The translations under genes and the position numbers were made by a program. Of a stretch of 64,000 bases of DNA, positions 47,774 to 56,514 are shown one piece after another. The DNA is taken from NCBI GenBank assembly GCA_900557195.1, contig USRT01000008.1, forward strand, positions 15,455 through 79,454, written 5' to 3'. Numbering within the stretch: the first letter of the stretch is position 1; each line of letters begins with the position of its first letter. Origin of the DNA: an uncultured Clostridium sp. (GTDB lineage: Bacteria; Bacillota; Clostridia; TANB77; CAG-508). Under the pieces are notes generated by a model. That model ran no database searches. It was not told where the DNA came from and was given only the letters and a program-made list of their open reading frames with translations.

Positions 47774-49805
47774 TAATGAAAAAACAGTACATCCTCCAAG
47801 AAGAGGACCAATGGGAGGACCAAGAGTAGCAGAAAAATCAAAAGATTTTAAAGGAGCAGTTAAAAGACTATTTAGCGAATTAGGTCATTTTAAAATATTA
47901 ATTGTTATTGCATTAATTTTAGCAATTCTATCATCTATTTTATCTATACTTGCTCCTAACCAATTATCAAAAATAACAGATACTATATCAGAAGGTTTAG
48001 TTATAAACAAAGAAAACATGCAAGAATTAACAACTAAAGTTTCAGCAAATATGCAAACAGGAAATATGCAAGATATAGAAATAGATGGAAAAATAATTTC
48101 ACTTGAAGATCAGCAAAAAGCAATGAAAATATTAAGTTCGATGACAGAAGATATGAATCCAGAGCAATTATATGAAAAAATAGATGAAATGCCAGAAAGC
48201 GTTAAAGATGTTGTAAAACCATTTATGGATATAGATAAAATTAAAAATATTACAATTATATTGGTTACAATTTATGTATGTAGTGCTATTTTTAATTTTA
48301 TCCAATCTATCTGTATGACAGATGTTGCAAATAAATTTGCAAAAGAACTAAGAAGTAGAATATCTGTAAAAATAAATAAATTACCTTTAAAATACTTTGA
48401 TAAACATCAAGCAGGAGATACTTTATCAAGAGTAACAAATGATGTAGATACAATTGCACAATCTATGAATCAATCTTTAGGAAGTTTAGTAAGTAATGTA
48501 GCTTTATTTTTAGGAACAATCGTTATGATGTTCTATACAAACTGGATAATGGCATTGACAGCTATAATTTCAAGTTTAATTGGATTTGCAGGAATGAGTG
48601 TAATTTTGAAAAAATCACAAAAATATTTCGTAGCAAGACAAGTAGAACTTGGAAAATTAAATGGACATATTGAAGAAATTTATTCTAGTATTAATGTTGT
48701 AAAAGCATATAATGGAGAAGAAGAAGCAAATAATAAATTTGATGAGTTTAATCAAAGTGTATGCAATAGCAACAAAAAGAGTCAATTTTTATCAGGCTTA
48801 ATGCAACCAATTATGGGATTTATAGGAAATTTTGGATATGTTGCTGTATGTATTGTTGGAGCTCTTTTAACAATGAATAATATAATTTCTTTTGGTGTTA
48901 TTGTGGCTTTTATTACTTATGTGAGATTATTTACAAATCCATTATCACAAATAGCACAAGCAATTACATCACTTCAATCAACTGCAGCAGCAAGTGAAAG
49001 AGTATTTGAATTTTTAGACGAAAAAGAAATGAATAGTGAGGAGCATTTAACAAAAAAATTAGATGTTTCAAAAGTTAAAGGAAATATAGAATTTGAAAAT
49101 GTTGTATTTCAATATGATGATAATAATAAACCAACAATAGAGAATTTCACAGCAAAGGCAAAACCAGGACAAAAAATTGCTATTGTAGGACCAACAGGAG
49201 CAGGTAAAACAACAATGGTAAATTTACTTATGAAATTCTATGATATAAACTCTGGTGATATAAAAATTGATGGAATTTCAAGCAAAGAGTTAACAAGAGA
49301 AAATATACATGACTTGTTTACTATGGTATTACAAGATACTTGGCAATTTGAAGGAACAGTTAAAGAAAACATCGTTTATAACAGAGAAAATGTAAGTGAT
49401 GAAAAAGTAATAGAAGTATGTAAAGAAGTTGGAATACATCACTTTATAAAAACTTTACCACATGGATATGACTCAGTAATAACAGAAAGTGATAGTATAT
49501 CTGTAGGACAAAGACAATTATTAACAATTGCAAGAGGAATGATAAAAGATGCACCATTTTTAATTTTAGATGAAGCAACATCAAATGTAGATACAAGAAC
49601 AGAAGAGCTAGTACAAAAAGCAATGGATAAATTAACTAAAAATAGAACATCATTTATTATAGCACATAGATTGTCAACTATAAAAAATGCAGATTTAATA
49701 TTAGTAATGAATCAAGGTAACATAATAGAACAAGGAACACATGAAGAATTACTAGAAAAAAACGGATTTTATGCCGAATTATATAATAGTCAATTTGAAA
49801 TGTAA
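47766..49805 (+). CDS. ABC exporter half-transporter, subunit 2
   Basis: A 679-residue partner with an extended N-terminus and a 60-residue insert rich in Met/Gln between helices 1 and 2 (about 75-140). Walker A GPTGAGKTT, signature altered to SVGQRQ, Walker B FLILDEATSNVD with catalytic Glu, switch His in AHRLST. Together with subunit 1 it makes one canonical and one degenerate ATP site. It is probably a multidrug or peptide exporter under MarR control. CGG 49763 is AAC GGA, out of frame. Confidence 0.93.
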   Translation: MSNNEKTVHPPRRGPMGGPRVAEKSKDFKGAVKRLFSELGHFKILIVIALILAILSSILSILAPNQLSKITDTISEGLVINKENMQELTTKVSANMQTGNMQDIEIDGKIISLEDQQKAMKILSSMTEDMNPEQLYEKIDEMPESVKDVVKPFMDIDKIKNITIILVTIYVCSAIFNFIQSICMTDVANKFAKELRSRISVKINKLPLKYFDKHQAGDTLSRVTNDVDTIAQSMNQSLGSLVSNVALFLGTIVMMFYTNWIMALTAIISSLIGFAGMSVILKKSQKYFVARQVELGKLNGHIEEIYSSINVVKAYNGEEEANNKFDEFNQSVCNSNKKSQFLSGLMQPIMGFIGNFGYVAVCIVGALLTMNNIISFGVIVAFITYVRLFTNPLSQIAQAITSLQSTAAASERVFEFLDEKEMNSEEHLTKKLDVSKVKGNIEFENVVFQYDDNNKPTIENFTAKAKPGQKIAIVGPTGAGKTTMVNLLMKFYDINSGDIKIDGISSKELTRENIHDLFTMVLQDTWQFEGTVKENIVYNRENVSDEKVIEVCKEVGIHHFIKTLPHGYDSVITESDSISVGQRQLLTIARGMIKDAPFLILDEATSNVDTRTEELVQKAMDKLTKNRTSFIIAHRLSTIKNADLILVMNQGNIIEQGTHEELLEKNGFYAELYNSQFEM

Positions 49806-49926
49806 AATTACTTAATAAAAGCTTATTTATGTTAAAAGATATATATGAATAATAGCTATTTATAAAATAACTATTACAAAACAGGTAATTGATGACACAA
49901 TAGAAAAATCAGATAAAAAAACTAAA

Positions 49927-50201
49927 ATGAAAAAATTGTCATATCCAGTAGAAAAAATCGATTATTATGATTTAGAAAATTATAAAGTAAAAGAAGATTT
50001 ACTTTATATCTTAGAAGTAAAGAAAGATAATGTAAAATACGAATATTTAATTAACCATTTTTAGAAAAAATAGAAACAATGAAAAATGTTACTGAGTATA
50101 ATAATATTGAAATTATTTTACATTATGAAGAGAAAAAAGGTCATGATGGATTAAGCCAAGATGAGGCAATAAAATTCTTATATGAAGTACTAGAAAGATA
50201 A
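49927..50201 (+). pseudogene. Frameshifted small gene of unknown family
   Basis: It reads MKKLSYPVEKIDYYDLENYK... to ...EYLINHF then TAG (50062-50064). One more T in the T5 run at 50058-50062 would continue it as LEKIETMKNVTEYNN... to ...FLYEVLER and TAA, about 91 residues. Acidic, no recognised motif. The break is in a homopolymer and not at CGG. It may be a decayed gene, a phase-variable gene or a sequence error. No ribosome site is evident. Confidence 0.45.
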
Positions 50202-50210
50202 TCAAATAAT

Positions 50211-50250
50211 TGTAGGACAGGTAATTAAAAAAATAATTATCTGCCCCTTT
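50211..50250. terminator. Terminator between convergent genes
   Basis: AGGACAGGTAATTA pairs imperfectly with TAATTATCTGCCCC, followed by TTTT. Confidence 0.6.
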
Positions 50251-50253
50251 TAT

Positions 50254-51126
50254 TTATATACTATGAGAATTTTCTTGATTTTTTATAAATTCAAATAAAG
50301 CCTCAAATTTCTTTTGATTTTCCTTTAAAATCACAGAATAATAGTTGGCAGTTGCCTCTTTATCTAATACTTCAATCGTAACTTTATAATTAGTTTGTTT
50401 TCTTCTGTATAGATTAATAGATTTATTTGTTACAAAAGATGGGAAAGAGGTAGTGTTAAGTAATGTATTAAAAGTATTATTATCATGTTGAATTAAAAAA
50501 TTTGCATTTGGAGCTTTCTCTTTTAAAAGTTCATACCAAAAACCTATTTCAGAATATAAAAGAATATCTTGATCATTTAATTCAGATAAATATATGCTAG
50601 TTCTTTTTGCTAAAGGGTGGCTTTTATCTAATGTCAAATATAACTTCTCACTACAAGTTTTAAAACTGATTAATTCTTCGTCTTTTATTTCTTGATTAAA
50701 AATGCAAATGTCATAAATACCAGATTTTAAATTATTAAGTAATATTTCTCTTTCATCAATTTTAGAAGAAATAGTAAAATCTTTATATAAAGTAGATACA
50801 GCTTCTGTAAGTTCAGAAAGTGGAATAGGAGCACACGAACCTATTGATATTGTATGATTCCTACTATCGAAAGCCCTAATAGCATTTATAGCATTTTCTT
50901 CATATCTAATAATTTCTCTAGCATATTCAGCTGCCAGTTTCCCATTATCATTTAATGTTAATTTGTTTTTACTTCTAGTGAAAATTGTAATTCCAAGTTC
51001 TTCTTCTAATCTATTCATGGAACGACTTAAAGCAGGTTGACTAATAAATAATTTTTCTGATGCTTTTGACAAAGTACCACATTCTTCAAAAACAGCTAAT
51101 TCTCTCCATAAATTAGAATCTATCAT
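50254..51126 (-). CDS. LysR-family regulator
   Basis: A 290-residue regulator. N-terminal HTH: FEECGTLSKASEKLFISQPALSRSMNRLEEELG (about 10-42, in pieces), then the effector domain from about 90 (TISIGSCAPIPLSELTEAVS). It is transcribed away from the aldo/keto reductase cluster, with a 120-base shared promoter region, the standard arrangement for LysR control. Inducer unknown. No CGG in frame. Ribosome site GGAGTGAT on the minus strand. Confidence 0.92.
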   Translation of the reverse strand: MIDSNLWRELAVFEECGTLSKASEKLFISQPALSRSMNRLEEELGITIFTRSKNKLTLNDNGKLAAEYAREIIRYEENAINAIRAFDSRNHTISIGSCAPIPLSELTEAVSTLYKDFTISSKIDEREILLNNLKSGIYDICIFNQEIKDEELISFKTCSEKLYLTLDKSHPLAKRTSIYLSELNDQDILLYSEIGFWYELLKEKAPNANFLIQHDNNTFNTLLNTTSFPSFVTNKSINLYRRKQTNYKVTIEVLDKEATANYYSVILKENQKKFEALFEFIKNQENSHSI

Positions 51127-51246
51127 AATATCACTCCTTTTTCAGTATGCATGAAAGTTATACTGCTATAAGTTATTTTTATTGTACATTTTTTTGAAAA
51201 TATTGTAAAGTATATATAGTGAAAAAATTTTAGGAGGTATTATTTT

Positions 51247-52092
51247 ATGAATTGGGTAAAATTAAATAATGGAATAGAGATGCCAGTACTAGGTATAGGA
51301 ACATTTATGCTAAATCCAGATCAAGCAGAAGAAGCAGTATATAACGCTTTAAAAAATGGATATAGACTAATCGATACGGCAAATGCCTATGTTAATGAAA
51401 AAGGTGTAGGCAGAGGAATAAAAAAATCAGGAATTAAAAGAGAAGAAATATTTTTAGAAACAAAATTATGGCCAGCTCTTTATGAAGATGAAAATCAAGT
51501 TGAAAAAACGTTAGAAAGATTAGATACAGATTATATTGATTTACTATTATTACATCAACCATGTGGAAATTACATTAAAGGATACAAGATAATGGAAAAA
51601 GCAGTTAAAGAGGGAAAAGTAAAGGGAATAGGACTATCTAATTTTAGTGAAGAACAAATACAAGAAATATTAGATATGTGTGAGATAAAACCAACAGTAT
51701 TGCAAGTAGAAGCACATCCATATTATCCAGAAACTGAATTAAAAGAATTTTTAGCAAAACATGATATTAAAATTCAGGGTTGGTATCCACTAGGACATGG
51801 AGATAAAAATTTAATTAATGAGAAGGTATTTAAGGAATTGGCAGAAAAATATGGAAAGAGTAATGTTCAAATTATATTAAGATGGCATATTCAATCAGGA
51901 AATATAGTTATTCCAGGAGCTACTAATCCAGAACACATAAAAGCTAATATAAATATATTTGACTTTGAATTATCAGAAGAAGATATGAAAGAAATTGCTA
52001 AAATAAATAAAAATGTTAGATATTATGAAGCCAGTTCAGAAAAGTTAGCAAGTTATGCTTCATATAGACCAAATTTAGATGCTCAAAAATAA
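51247..52092 (+). CDS. Aldo/keto reductase 1
   Basis: A 281-residue (beta/alpha)8 NADPH reductase: start NGIEMPVLGIGTF, tetrad D(TANA)Y at about 43-48, K in ETKLW (about 74), H in LLLHQP (about 103). NADP-binding end IVIPGATNPEHIKAN. It probably reduces small carbonyls such as methylglyoxal. First gene of a LysR-linked redox unit. CGG 51377 is ACG GCA, out of frame. Confidence 0.93.
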   Translation: MNWVKLNNGIEMPVLGIGTFMLNPDQAEEAVYNALKNGYRLIDTANAYVNEKGVGRGIKKSGIKREEIFLETKLWPALYEDENQVEKTLERLDTDYIDLLLLHQPCGNYIKGYKIMEKAVKEGKVKGIGLSNFSEEQIQEILDMCEIKPTVLQVEAHPYYPETELKEFLAKHDIKIQGWYPLGHGDKNLINEKVFKELAEKYGKSNVQIILRWHIQSGNIVIPGATNPEHIKANINIFDFELSEEDMKEIAKINKNVRYYEASSEKLASYASYRPNLDAQK

Positions 52093-52118
52093 TGTAAGTA
52101 AAGAAAGAAGGAATGATT

Positions 52119-52583
52119 ATGAACAAAATTTTATTTATGAATTGTAGTCCAAATAGAAAAGGAAACACATATCGTATTGGAGAAAAAATATTGGAAGGTA
52201 GAAAGTACAATATATTACAAATGGCAGATTACAAAATATCTCAATATGGACAAGTATATGAAGATGATCAAATAGGAGAAGTTTTTAAGGAAATTGAAAA
52301 AGCAGATACATTACTAATTGGAGCACCTGTTTATTGGTACACAGTTGGTGGAATATTAAAGACATTTATTGATAGACTATACATGTTACCAGAAGCAGAA
52401 GTTTTAAAAGGTAAAAAATTCTATTTATTTGCTCAAGGTTCAGCTCCAGATGAGGGGACTAAAAATGCAATAGATTTTTTAGCAAACAGAGTTGGAACAC
52501 TTATGGGAATGGAATTAAAAGGTGTTGTAACAGATACTTCAGATGGTAATGAAATAATTAGTAAATTAAATATTAGAAATTAG
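52119..52583 (+). CDS. Flavodoxin-fold NAD(P)H-dependent oxidoreductase
   Basis: A 154-residue FMN protein: FMNCSPNRKGNTYRIGEKI phosphate loop, then LLIGAPVYWYTVGGILKTFIDR at the flavin, typical of the NADPH-dependent FMN reductase/NAD(P)H oxidoreductase group. ATG 52119 fits the AAGAAGGA ribosome site better than ATG 52113. It is between two aldo/keto reductases, so it probably belongs to the same pathway. Confidence 0.88.
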   Translation: MNKILFMNCSPNRKGNTYRIGEKILEGRKYNILQMADYKISQYGQVYEDDQIGEVFKEIEKADTLLIGAPVYWYTVGGILKTFIDRLYMLPEAEVLKGKKFYLFAQGSAPDEGTKNAIDFLANRVGTLMGMELKGVVTDTSDGNEIISKLNIRN

Positions 52584-52597
52584 GGGGAAAATTTAAA

Positions 52598-53500
52598 ATG
52601 GAATATGTAACTTTAAGTAATGGTGTAAAAATGCCAAAGAATGGATTTGGAGTATACCAAATATCAAAAGAGGATTGTGCTAGATGTGTATATAATGCAA
52701 TAAAAATAGGATACAGATTAATTGATACGGCTCAAAGTTATTTTAATGAAGAAGAAGTAGGAGAGGGAATACAAAAAGCAATTACAGATGGATTAGTAAA
52801 AAGAGAAGAGATATTTATTACCTCTAAAGTATGGATAGATAATTATGGATATGAAAAATGTAAAGAATCTGTATTAGAATCAATGAGAAAATTGAAAGTA
52901 GATTATATAGACTTAATGTTATTACATCAACCTTTTGCAGATTATTATGGAGCATATAGAGCACTAGAAGATTTATATGAAGAAGGAAAATTAAAAGCAA
53001 TAGGTGTTAGCAATTTCTATCCAGATAGATTAGCAGATATATGCCTATTTGAAAGAAAAATAGCACCACATGTAAACCAAGTGGAAACAAATGTATTTAA
53101 TAGCCAATATGAAGCTCAAGAGAATATGAAAAACTTTAATGTTCAAATTGAAGCATGGGCTCCATTTGCTGAAGGAAAAAATAATATGTTTTCAAATGAG
53201 GTATTAACAGAAATAGGTAAAAAATATAACAAATCAGTAGCACAAGTTATATTAAGATGGTTAATACAAAGAGATGTAGTAGCTATTTCAAAATCAACAC
53301 AAATAGAGAGAGTAAAAGAAAACTTTAACATTTTTGATTTTAAATTATCAGAAGAAGATATGGAAAAAATAAAAGAATTAGACACAAAAACAAGTTTATT
53401 TTTTTCACATACAGATCCCAATATGGTAAAGTGGTTTGATGAAACAGTAAAATCAAGAAGAACAAATCATGACCATACAAAAGATAAAAAGAATTGGTAA
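52598..53500 (+). CDS. Aldo/keto reductase 2
   Basis: A 300-residue reductase related to the 51247 gene: NGVKMPKNGFGVYQ start, D(TAQS)Y pair, K in ITSKVW, H in LLLHQPF, and VVAISKSTQIERVKEN at the NADP site. A basic, His-rich tail. 14-base gap from the preceding gene with GGGGGAAA. CGG 52728 is ACG GCT. Confidence 0.92.
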   Translation: MEYVTLSNGVKMPKNGFGVYQISKEDCARCVYNAIKIGYRLIDTAQSYFNEEEVGEGIQKAITDGLVKREEIFITSKVWIDNYGYEKCKESVLESMRKLKVDYIDLMLLHQPFADYYGAYRALEDLYEEGKLKAIGVSNFYPDRLADICLFERKIAPHVNQVETNVFNSQYEAQENMKNFNVQIEAWAPFAEGKNNMFSNEVLTEIGKKYNKSVAQVILRWLIQRDVVAISKSTQIERVKENFNIFDFKLSEEDMEKIKELDTKTSLFFSHTDPNMVKWFDETVKSRRTNHDHTKDKKNW

Positions 53501-53502
53501 TT

Positions 53503-53575
53503 AAGTTAGTCGTTTGAACGAAGTGAATTACGAATAACTTATGCAATTGAGCAAATCCGAAATTGCAAACCTATA
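53503..53575. repeat. Dispersed hairpin repeat, second occurrence
   Basis: TTAAGTTAGTCGT...ACGAATAACTTATGCAA resembles 21404-21450. AAGTTAGTCGT and ACGAATAACTT are near-inverted and can form a stem. It lies just upstream of the 53608 gene. Confidence 0.5.
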
Positions 53576-53607
53576 AAAAAGTTAAAAATGAAAGGAGAGA
53601 TTAAAAA

Positions 53608-54312
53608 ATGAATAAAAAAGGAATTATAGGTCTAATTGTAGCCGTATTTATTATCATAATTGCAATTGTATGTTTTGCAATATATAACAAAAATAATAAT
53701 GCAGAAAAAAACAATTCAAATATAGGAAATGAAGAAAATGAGAACACAGAATTAGTAAATAATACAAACAATACTAACGGAATAAATGAAGATAATGAAG
53801 AAGGTAAAAATACAAACAATCCAAGTAGTAAAAGTAAAACATTAATAATATATTATTCAGCTCAAAATCATACAAAAGAAGTTGCAGAAAAAATTGCAAA
53901 GAATTTAGATGCTGACATTTTTGAAATAGTACCAGAAGAAGTATATGCAGCGGAAGATTTAAACTGGACAAACAATAATTCAAGAGTTTCAAAAGAATAT
54001 AATGATGAATCTTTAAGAGATGTTAAGTTAAAAGAGACAAAAGTAGAAAACTTCGAAGATTATGATACAGTTTTAATTGGTTATCCAATATGGTGGGGAA
54101 TTGCAGCATGGCCAGTAGATAGTTTTGTAAAAGCAAATGACTTTAGCGGAAAAACAGTAATTCCATTTTGTACATCAGCATCATCAGAGATAGGACAAAG
54201 TGGAAAATTGCTTGAAAGAGAAGCAAACAGTGGAAACTGGAAAGAGGGACATCGTTTTAGTTCTAATCCATCAGATTCTGAAATTAAAAATTGGACTGAT
54301 AGCTTAAAATAA
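53608..54312 (+). CDS. Membrane-anchored or lipoprotein-like flavodoxin
   Basis: A 234-residue protein: N-terminal helix (about 5-26), Asn/Glu-rich linker (27-72), then a flavodoxin domain (73-234): IIYYSAQNHTKEVAEKI, VLIGYPIWWGIAAWPVDSF, and a C-terminal loop FCTSASSEIGQSG. The anchor would place the flavin domain at the membrane, probably on the outside. Extracytoplasmic flavodoxin-like proteins are common in Clostridia. It is the last gene of the LysR-linked set. Three CGG are all out of frame. Confidence 0.88.
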   Translation: MNKKGIIGLIVAVFIIIIAIVCFAIYNKNNNAEKNNSNIGNEENENTELVNNTNNTNGINEDNEEGKNTNNPSSKSKTLIIYYSAQNHTKEVAEKIAKNLDADIFEIVPEEVYAAEDLNWTNNNSRVSKEYNDESLRDVKLKETKVENFEDYDTVLIGYPIWWGIAAWPVDSFVKANDFSGKTVIPFCTSASSEIGQSGKLLEREANSGNWKEGHRFSSNPSDSEIKNWTDSLK

Positions 54313-54324
54313 TTAAAATGTTTT

Positions 54325-54354
54325 ATAGGAAGTAATTTTCAAATTACTTCCTAT
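54325..54354 (+). terminator. Terminator hairpin
   Basis: ATAGGAAGTAATTT pairs perfectly with AAATTACTTCCTAT; T-run short. Confidence 0.65.
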
Positions 54355-54421
54355 TTGTGCTATTATGAATCCATACAAATAGTAAGTTTGATTAATTATG
54401 AATTTATTTTTTTAATAATTT

Positions 54422-54450
54422 TTGAAAAAAGTATTACATAAAAATATAAA
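54422..54450 (+). promoter_or_regulatory. Promoter of MATE-exporter unit
   Basis: TTGAAA (54422-54427), 17-base spacer, TATAAA (54445-54450). Confidence 0.6.
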
Positions 54451-54481
54451 ATATGATAAAATATATTAGTCGAGCAGTAAA

Positions 54482-54520
54482 AACGTAAGTCCAGATAAAG
54501 GGACTTGCGTTATTTTTTTT
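54482..54520 (+). terminator. Leader terminator (possible attenuator) before MATE gene
   Basis: AACGTAAGTCC pairs with GGACTTGCGTT (54501-54511, one G-U) and is followed by T8. It lies between the promoter and the ribosome site GGAGG (54532), so transcription must pass it to express the exporter genes. Confidence 0.75.
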
Positions 54521-54542
54521 GCTAAATAGAAGGAGGAAAGAT

Positions 54543-56498
54543 ATGGAAAGAGACGAAAAAAATAAAATGGCTACAACACCCATGAAAAAACTTTTCTGGA
54601 AAATGGGGTTACCAATGATTGTATCAATGATCTTACAAGCATTGTATAATGTGGTAGACAGTATTTTTGTAACTAATATGGGAGAAAGTGGTGTTCTAGC
54701 AAATCAAGCGCTTACACTAGCTTTTCCAATTCAAATTCTAATTATTGCAATAGGCGTTGGAACAGGTGTGGGATTAAATGCTTTATTGTCAAAAAGCTTA
54801 GGAGAAAATAATCAAGAAAAAGTAAATAAAGTGGCTGGTAATGGTATATTTTTAAGTGGATGTATATTCTTAGTATTTTTCTTGTTTGGTTTATTGGGCT
54901 CAAAGTGGTTTATATCACTATTTGCTAATGGAAATGAAGAAGTAATCATGATGGGAACAACCTACCTTAAAATTTGTTCTTGCCTGTCATTAGGTGCAAT
55001 AGCTTATGCTGTATATGAAAGATTTTTGCAGGCAACTGGTAGAACAATGCTTTCAACAATTGCCCAAATTTCAGGAGCGCTTGCAAACATTATATTAGAT
55101 TATATATTTATTTATCCAATGAAAATGGGAGTTGCAGGAGCAGCATTAGCAACAGTAATAGGACAATTTATATCTCTTGCTATTGCTATAATTTTCCATT
55201 ATACCAAAAACAAAGAGATTAATGGCAATTTAAAATATATTAAACCAGAAGCAGGATTGATCAAGGGAATTTATACAATTGGGCTTTCTGCAACAATTAT
55301 GCAGGGATTACTTGCTGTTATGATGGCAGGAATGAATGCTATCTTAGGTTTATCGAAAGCTGATACAAGTATATTAGTAGGCTCTTTTGGTATTTATTAC
55401 AAAATACAACAAATCCCACTATTTGCAGCATTTGGATTATCTAATACGATCATTTCTATTTTATCTTTTAACTATGGTATGAAAGATAAGAAAAGAATTG
55501 ACGAATGTATCAAATATGGAATAATTGATACTTTAATAGTTACCTTTGTTTTAACAATTGCTTTTGAAATATTAGCAAGACCAATATCAAATTTATTTGG
55601 ACTAACTGGTGGCACATCATTAGAAATGATTGAAGTATGTGTAGTGGCACTTAGAATTGCAAGCATTAGCTATATCTTTATGGGAATTTCAGTAGCAATT
55701 CAAGGTGTATTGCAATCAGTAAGATATGCACTAAGACCGCTTGTCATTTCATTATTTAGACTAACAATATTTGTGTTTCCAATTGCATATTTATTCACAT
55801 TATCAAGTGATGTTATTAACCTTGTTTGGTGGACATTCCCAATTGCAGAAATCTTAACAGCTTGTATATCTTTAGGAATATTAAAAAATTCTTATAATGC
55901 AAAAATAAAAATGTTAGAAACAACTTCTGAAGTAGAGAAGAAGGAAAACAACTTAATTATTAGTATTTCAAGAGAACATGGAACGAATGGTAAAAGAATT
56001 GCAAAAGAGATTGCAAAAAAATTTAACATTGCTTTTTATGATAAAGAAGAAATTAAGAATTTTGCAACAAGTCATAATTTAGTAGAAAATTTAGGAGAAA
56101 AAGATTTATATGATAATTTCTTATCATTAGATGCCAATAAAGATGCAATGATTTATCAATCAAGAATTATCAAAGAAATTGCTCAACAAGGAGAATGTGT
56201 TATTGTTGGTAGAGCAGCAGATTATATATTAAAAGATAATTCAAATCTTATTAAAATCTTCCTATATGCAGGGAAAGAATATAAAATACAAAATATAAAA
56301 AATAATTATCATGATACAGAGAAAGATGCCGAAAAAAATATGATACAATCTACAAAGTCAAGAGCAATGTATTATGAAGTAATTTCAAACCAAAAATGGG
56401 GAGAAAAAGAAAACTACGATTTATGCTTAAATTGTGAACTTGGAAATGATAAAATAATTGAAATAATATGCGAATACATTAAAAAGAGAAAAAAATAA
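54543..56498 (+). CDS. MATE efflux transporter fused to a cytidylate-kinase-like domain
   Basis: A 651-residue protein. Residues about 1-455 form a 12-helix MATE transporter (start KMATTPMKKLFWKMGLPMIVS, then QALYNVVDSIFV and later GLSATIMQGLLAVMMAGMN). From about 475 to the end there is a soluble domain starting NNLIISISREHGTNGKRIAKEIA, with FYDKEEI and VIVGRAADYIL: the pattern of the cytidylate-kinase-like family, with a P-loop-like but atypical HGTNGK. The fusion ties ion-driven export to a nucleotide-binding domain. Two ABC exporter genes follow 16 bases on, making one export operon. No CGG in the gene. Confidence 0.85.
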   Translation: MERDEKNKMATTPMKKLFWKMGLPMIVSMILQALYNVVDSIFVTNMGESGVLANQALTLAFPIQILIIAIGVGTGVGLNALLSKSLGENNQEKVNKVAGNGIFLSGCIFLVFFLFGLLGSKWFISLFANGNEEVIMMGTTYLKICSCLSLGAIAYAVYERFLQATGRTMLSTIAQISGALANIILDYIFIYPMKMGVAGAALATVIGQFISLAIAIIFHYTKNKEINGNLKYIKPEAGLIKGIYTIGLSATIMQGLLAVMMAGMNAILGLSKADTSILVGSFGIYYKIQQIPLFAAFGLSNTIISILSFNYGMKDKKRIDECIKYGIIDTLIVTFVLTIAFEILARPISNLFGLTGGTSLEMIEVCVVALRIASISYIFMGISVAIQGVLQSVRYALRPLVISLFRLTIFVFPIAYLFTLSSDVINLVWWTFPIAEILTACISLGILKNSYNAKIKMLETTSEVEKKENNLIISISREHGTNGKRIAKEIAKKFNIAFYDKEEIKNFATSHNLVENLGEKDLYDNFLSLDANKDAMIYQSRIIKEIAQQGECVIVGRAADYILKDNSNLIKIFLYAGKEYKIQNIKNNYHDTEKDAEKNMIQSTKSRAMYYEVISNQKWGEKENYDLCLNCELGNDKIIEIICEYIKKRKK

Positions 56499-56514
56499 AG
56501 AAGAGGGAGTTATC

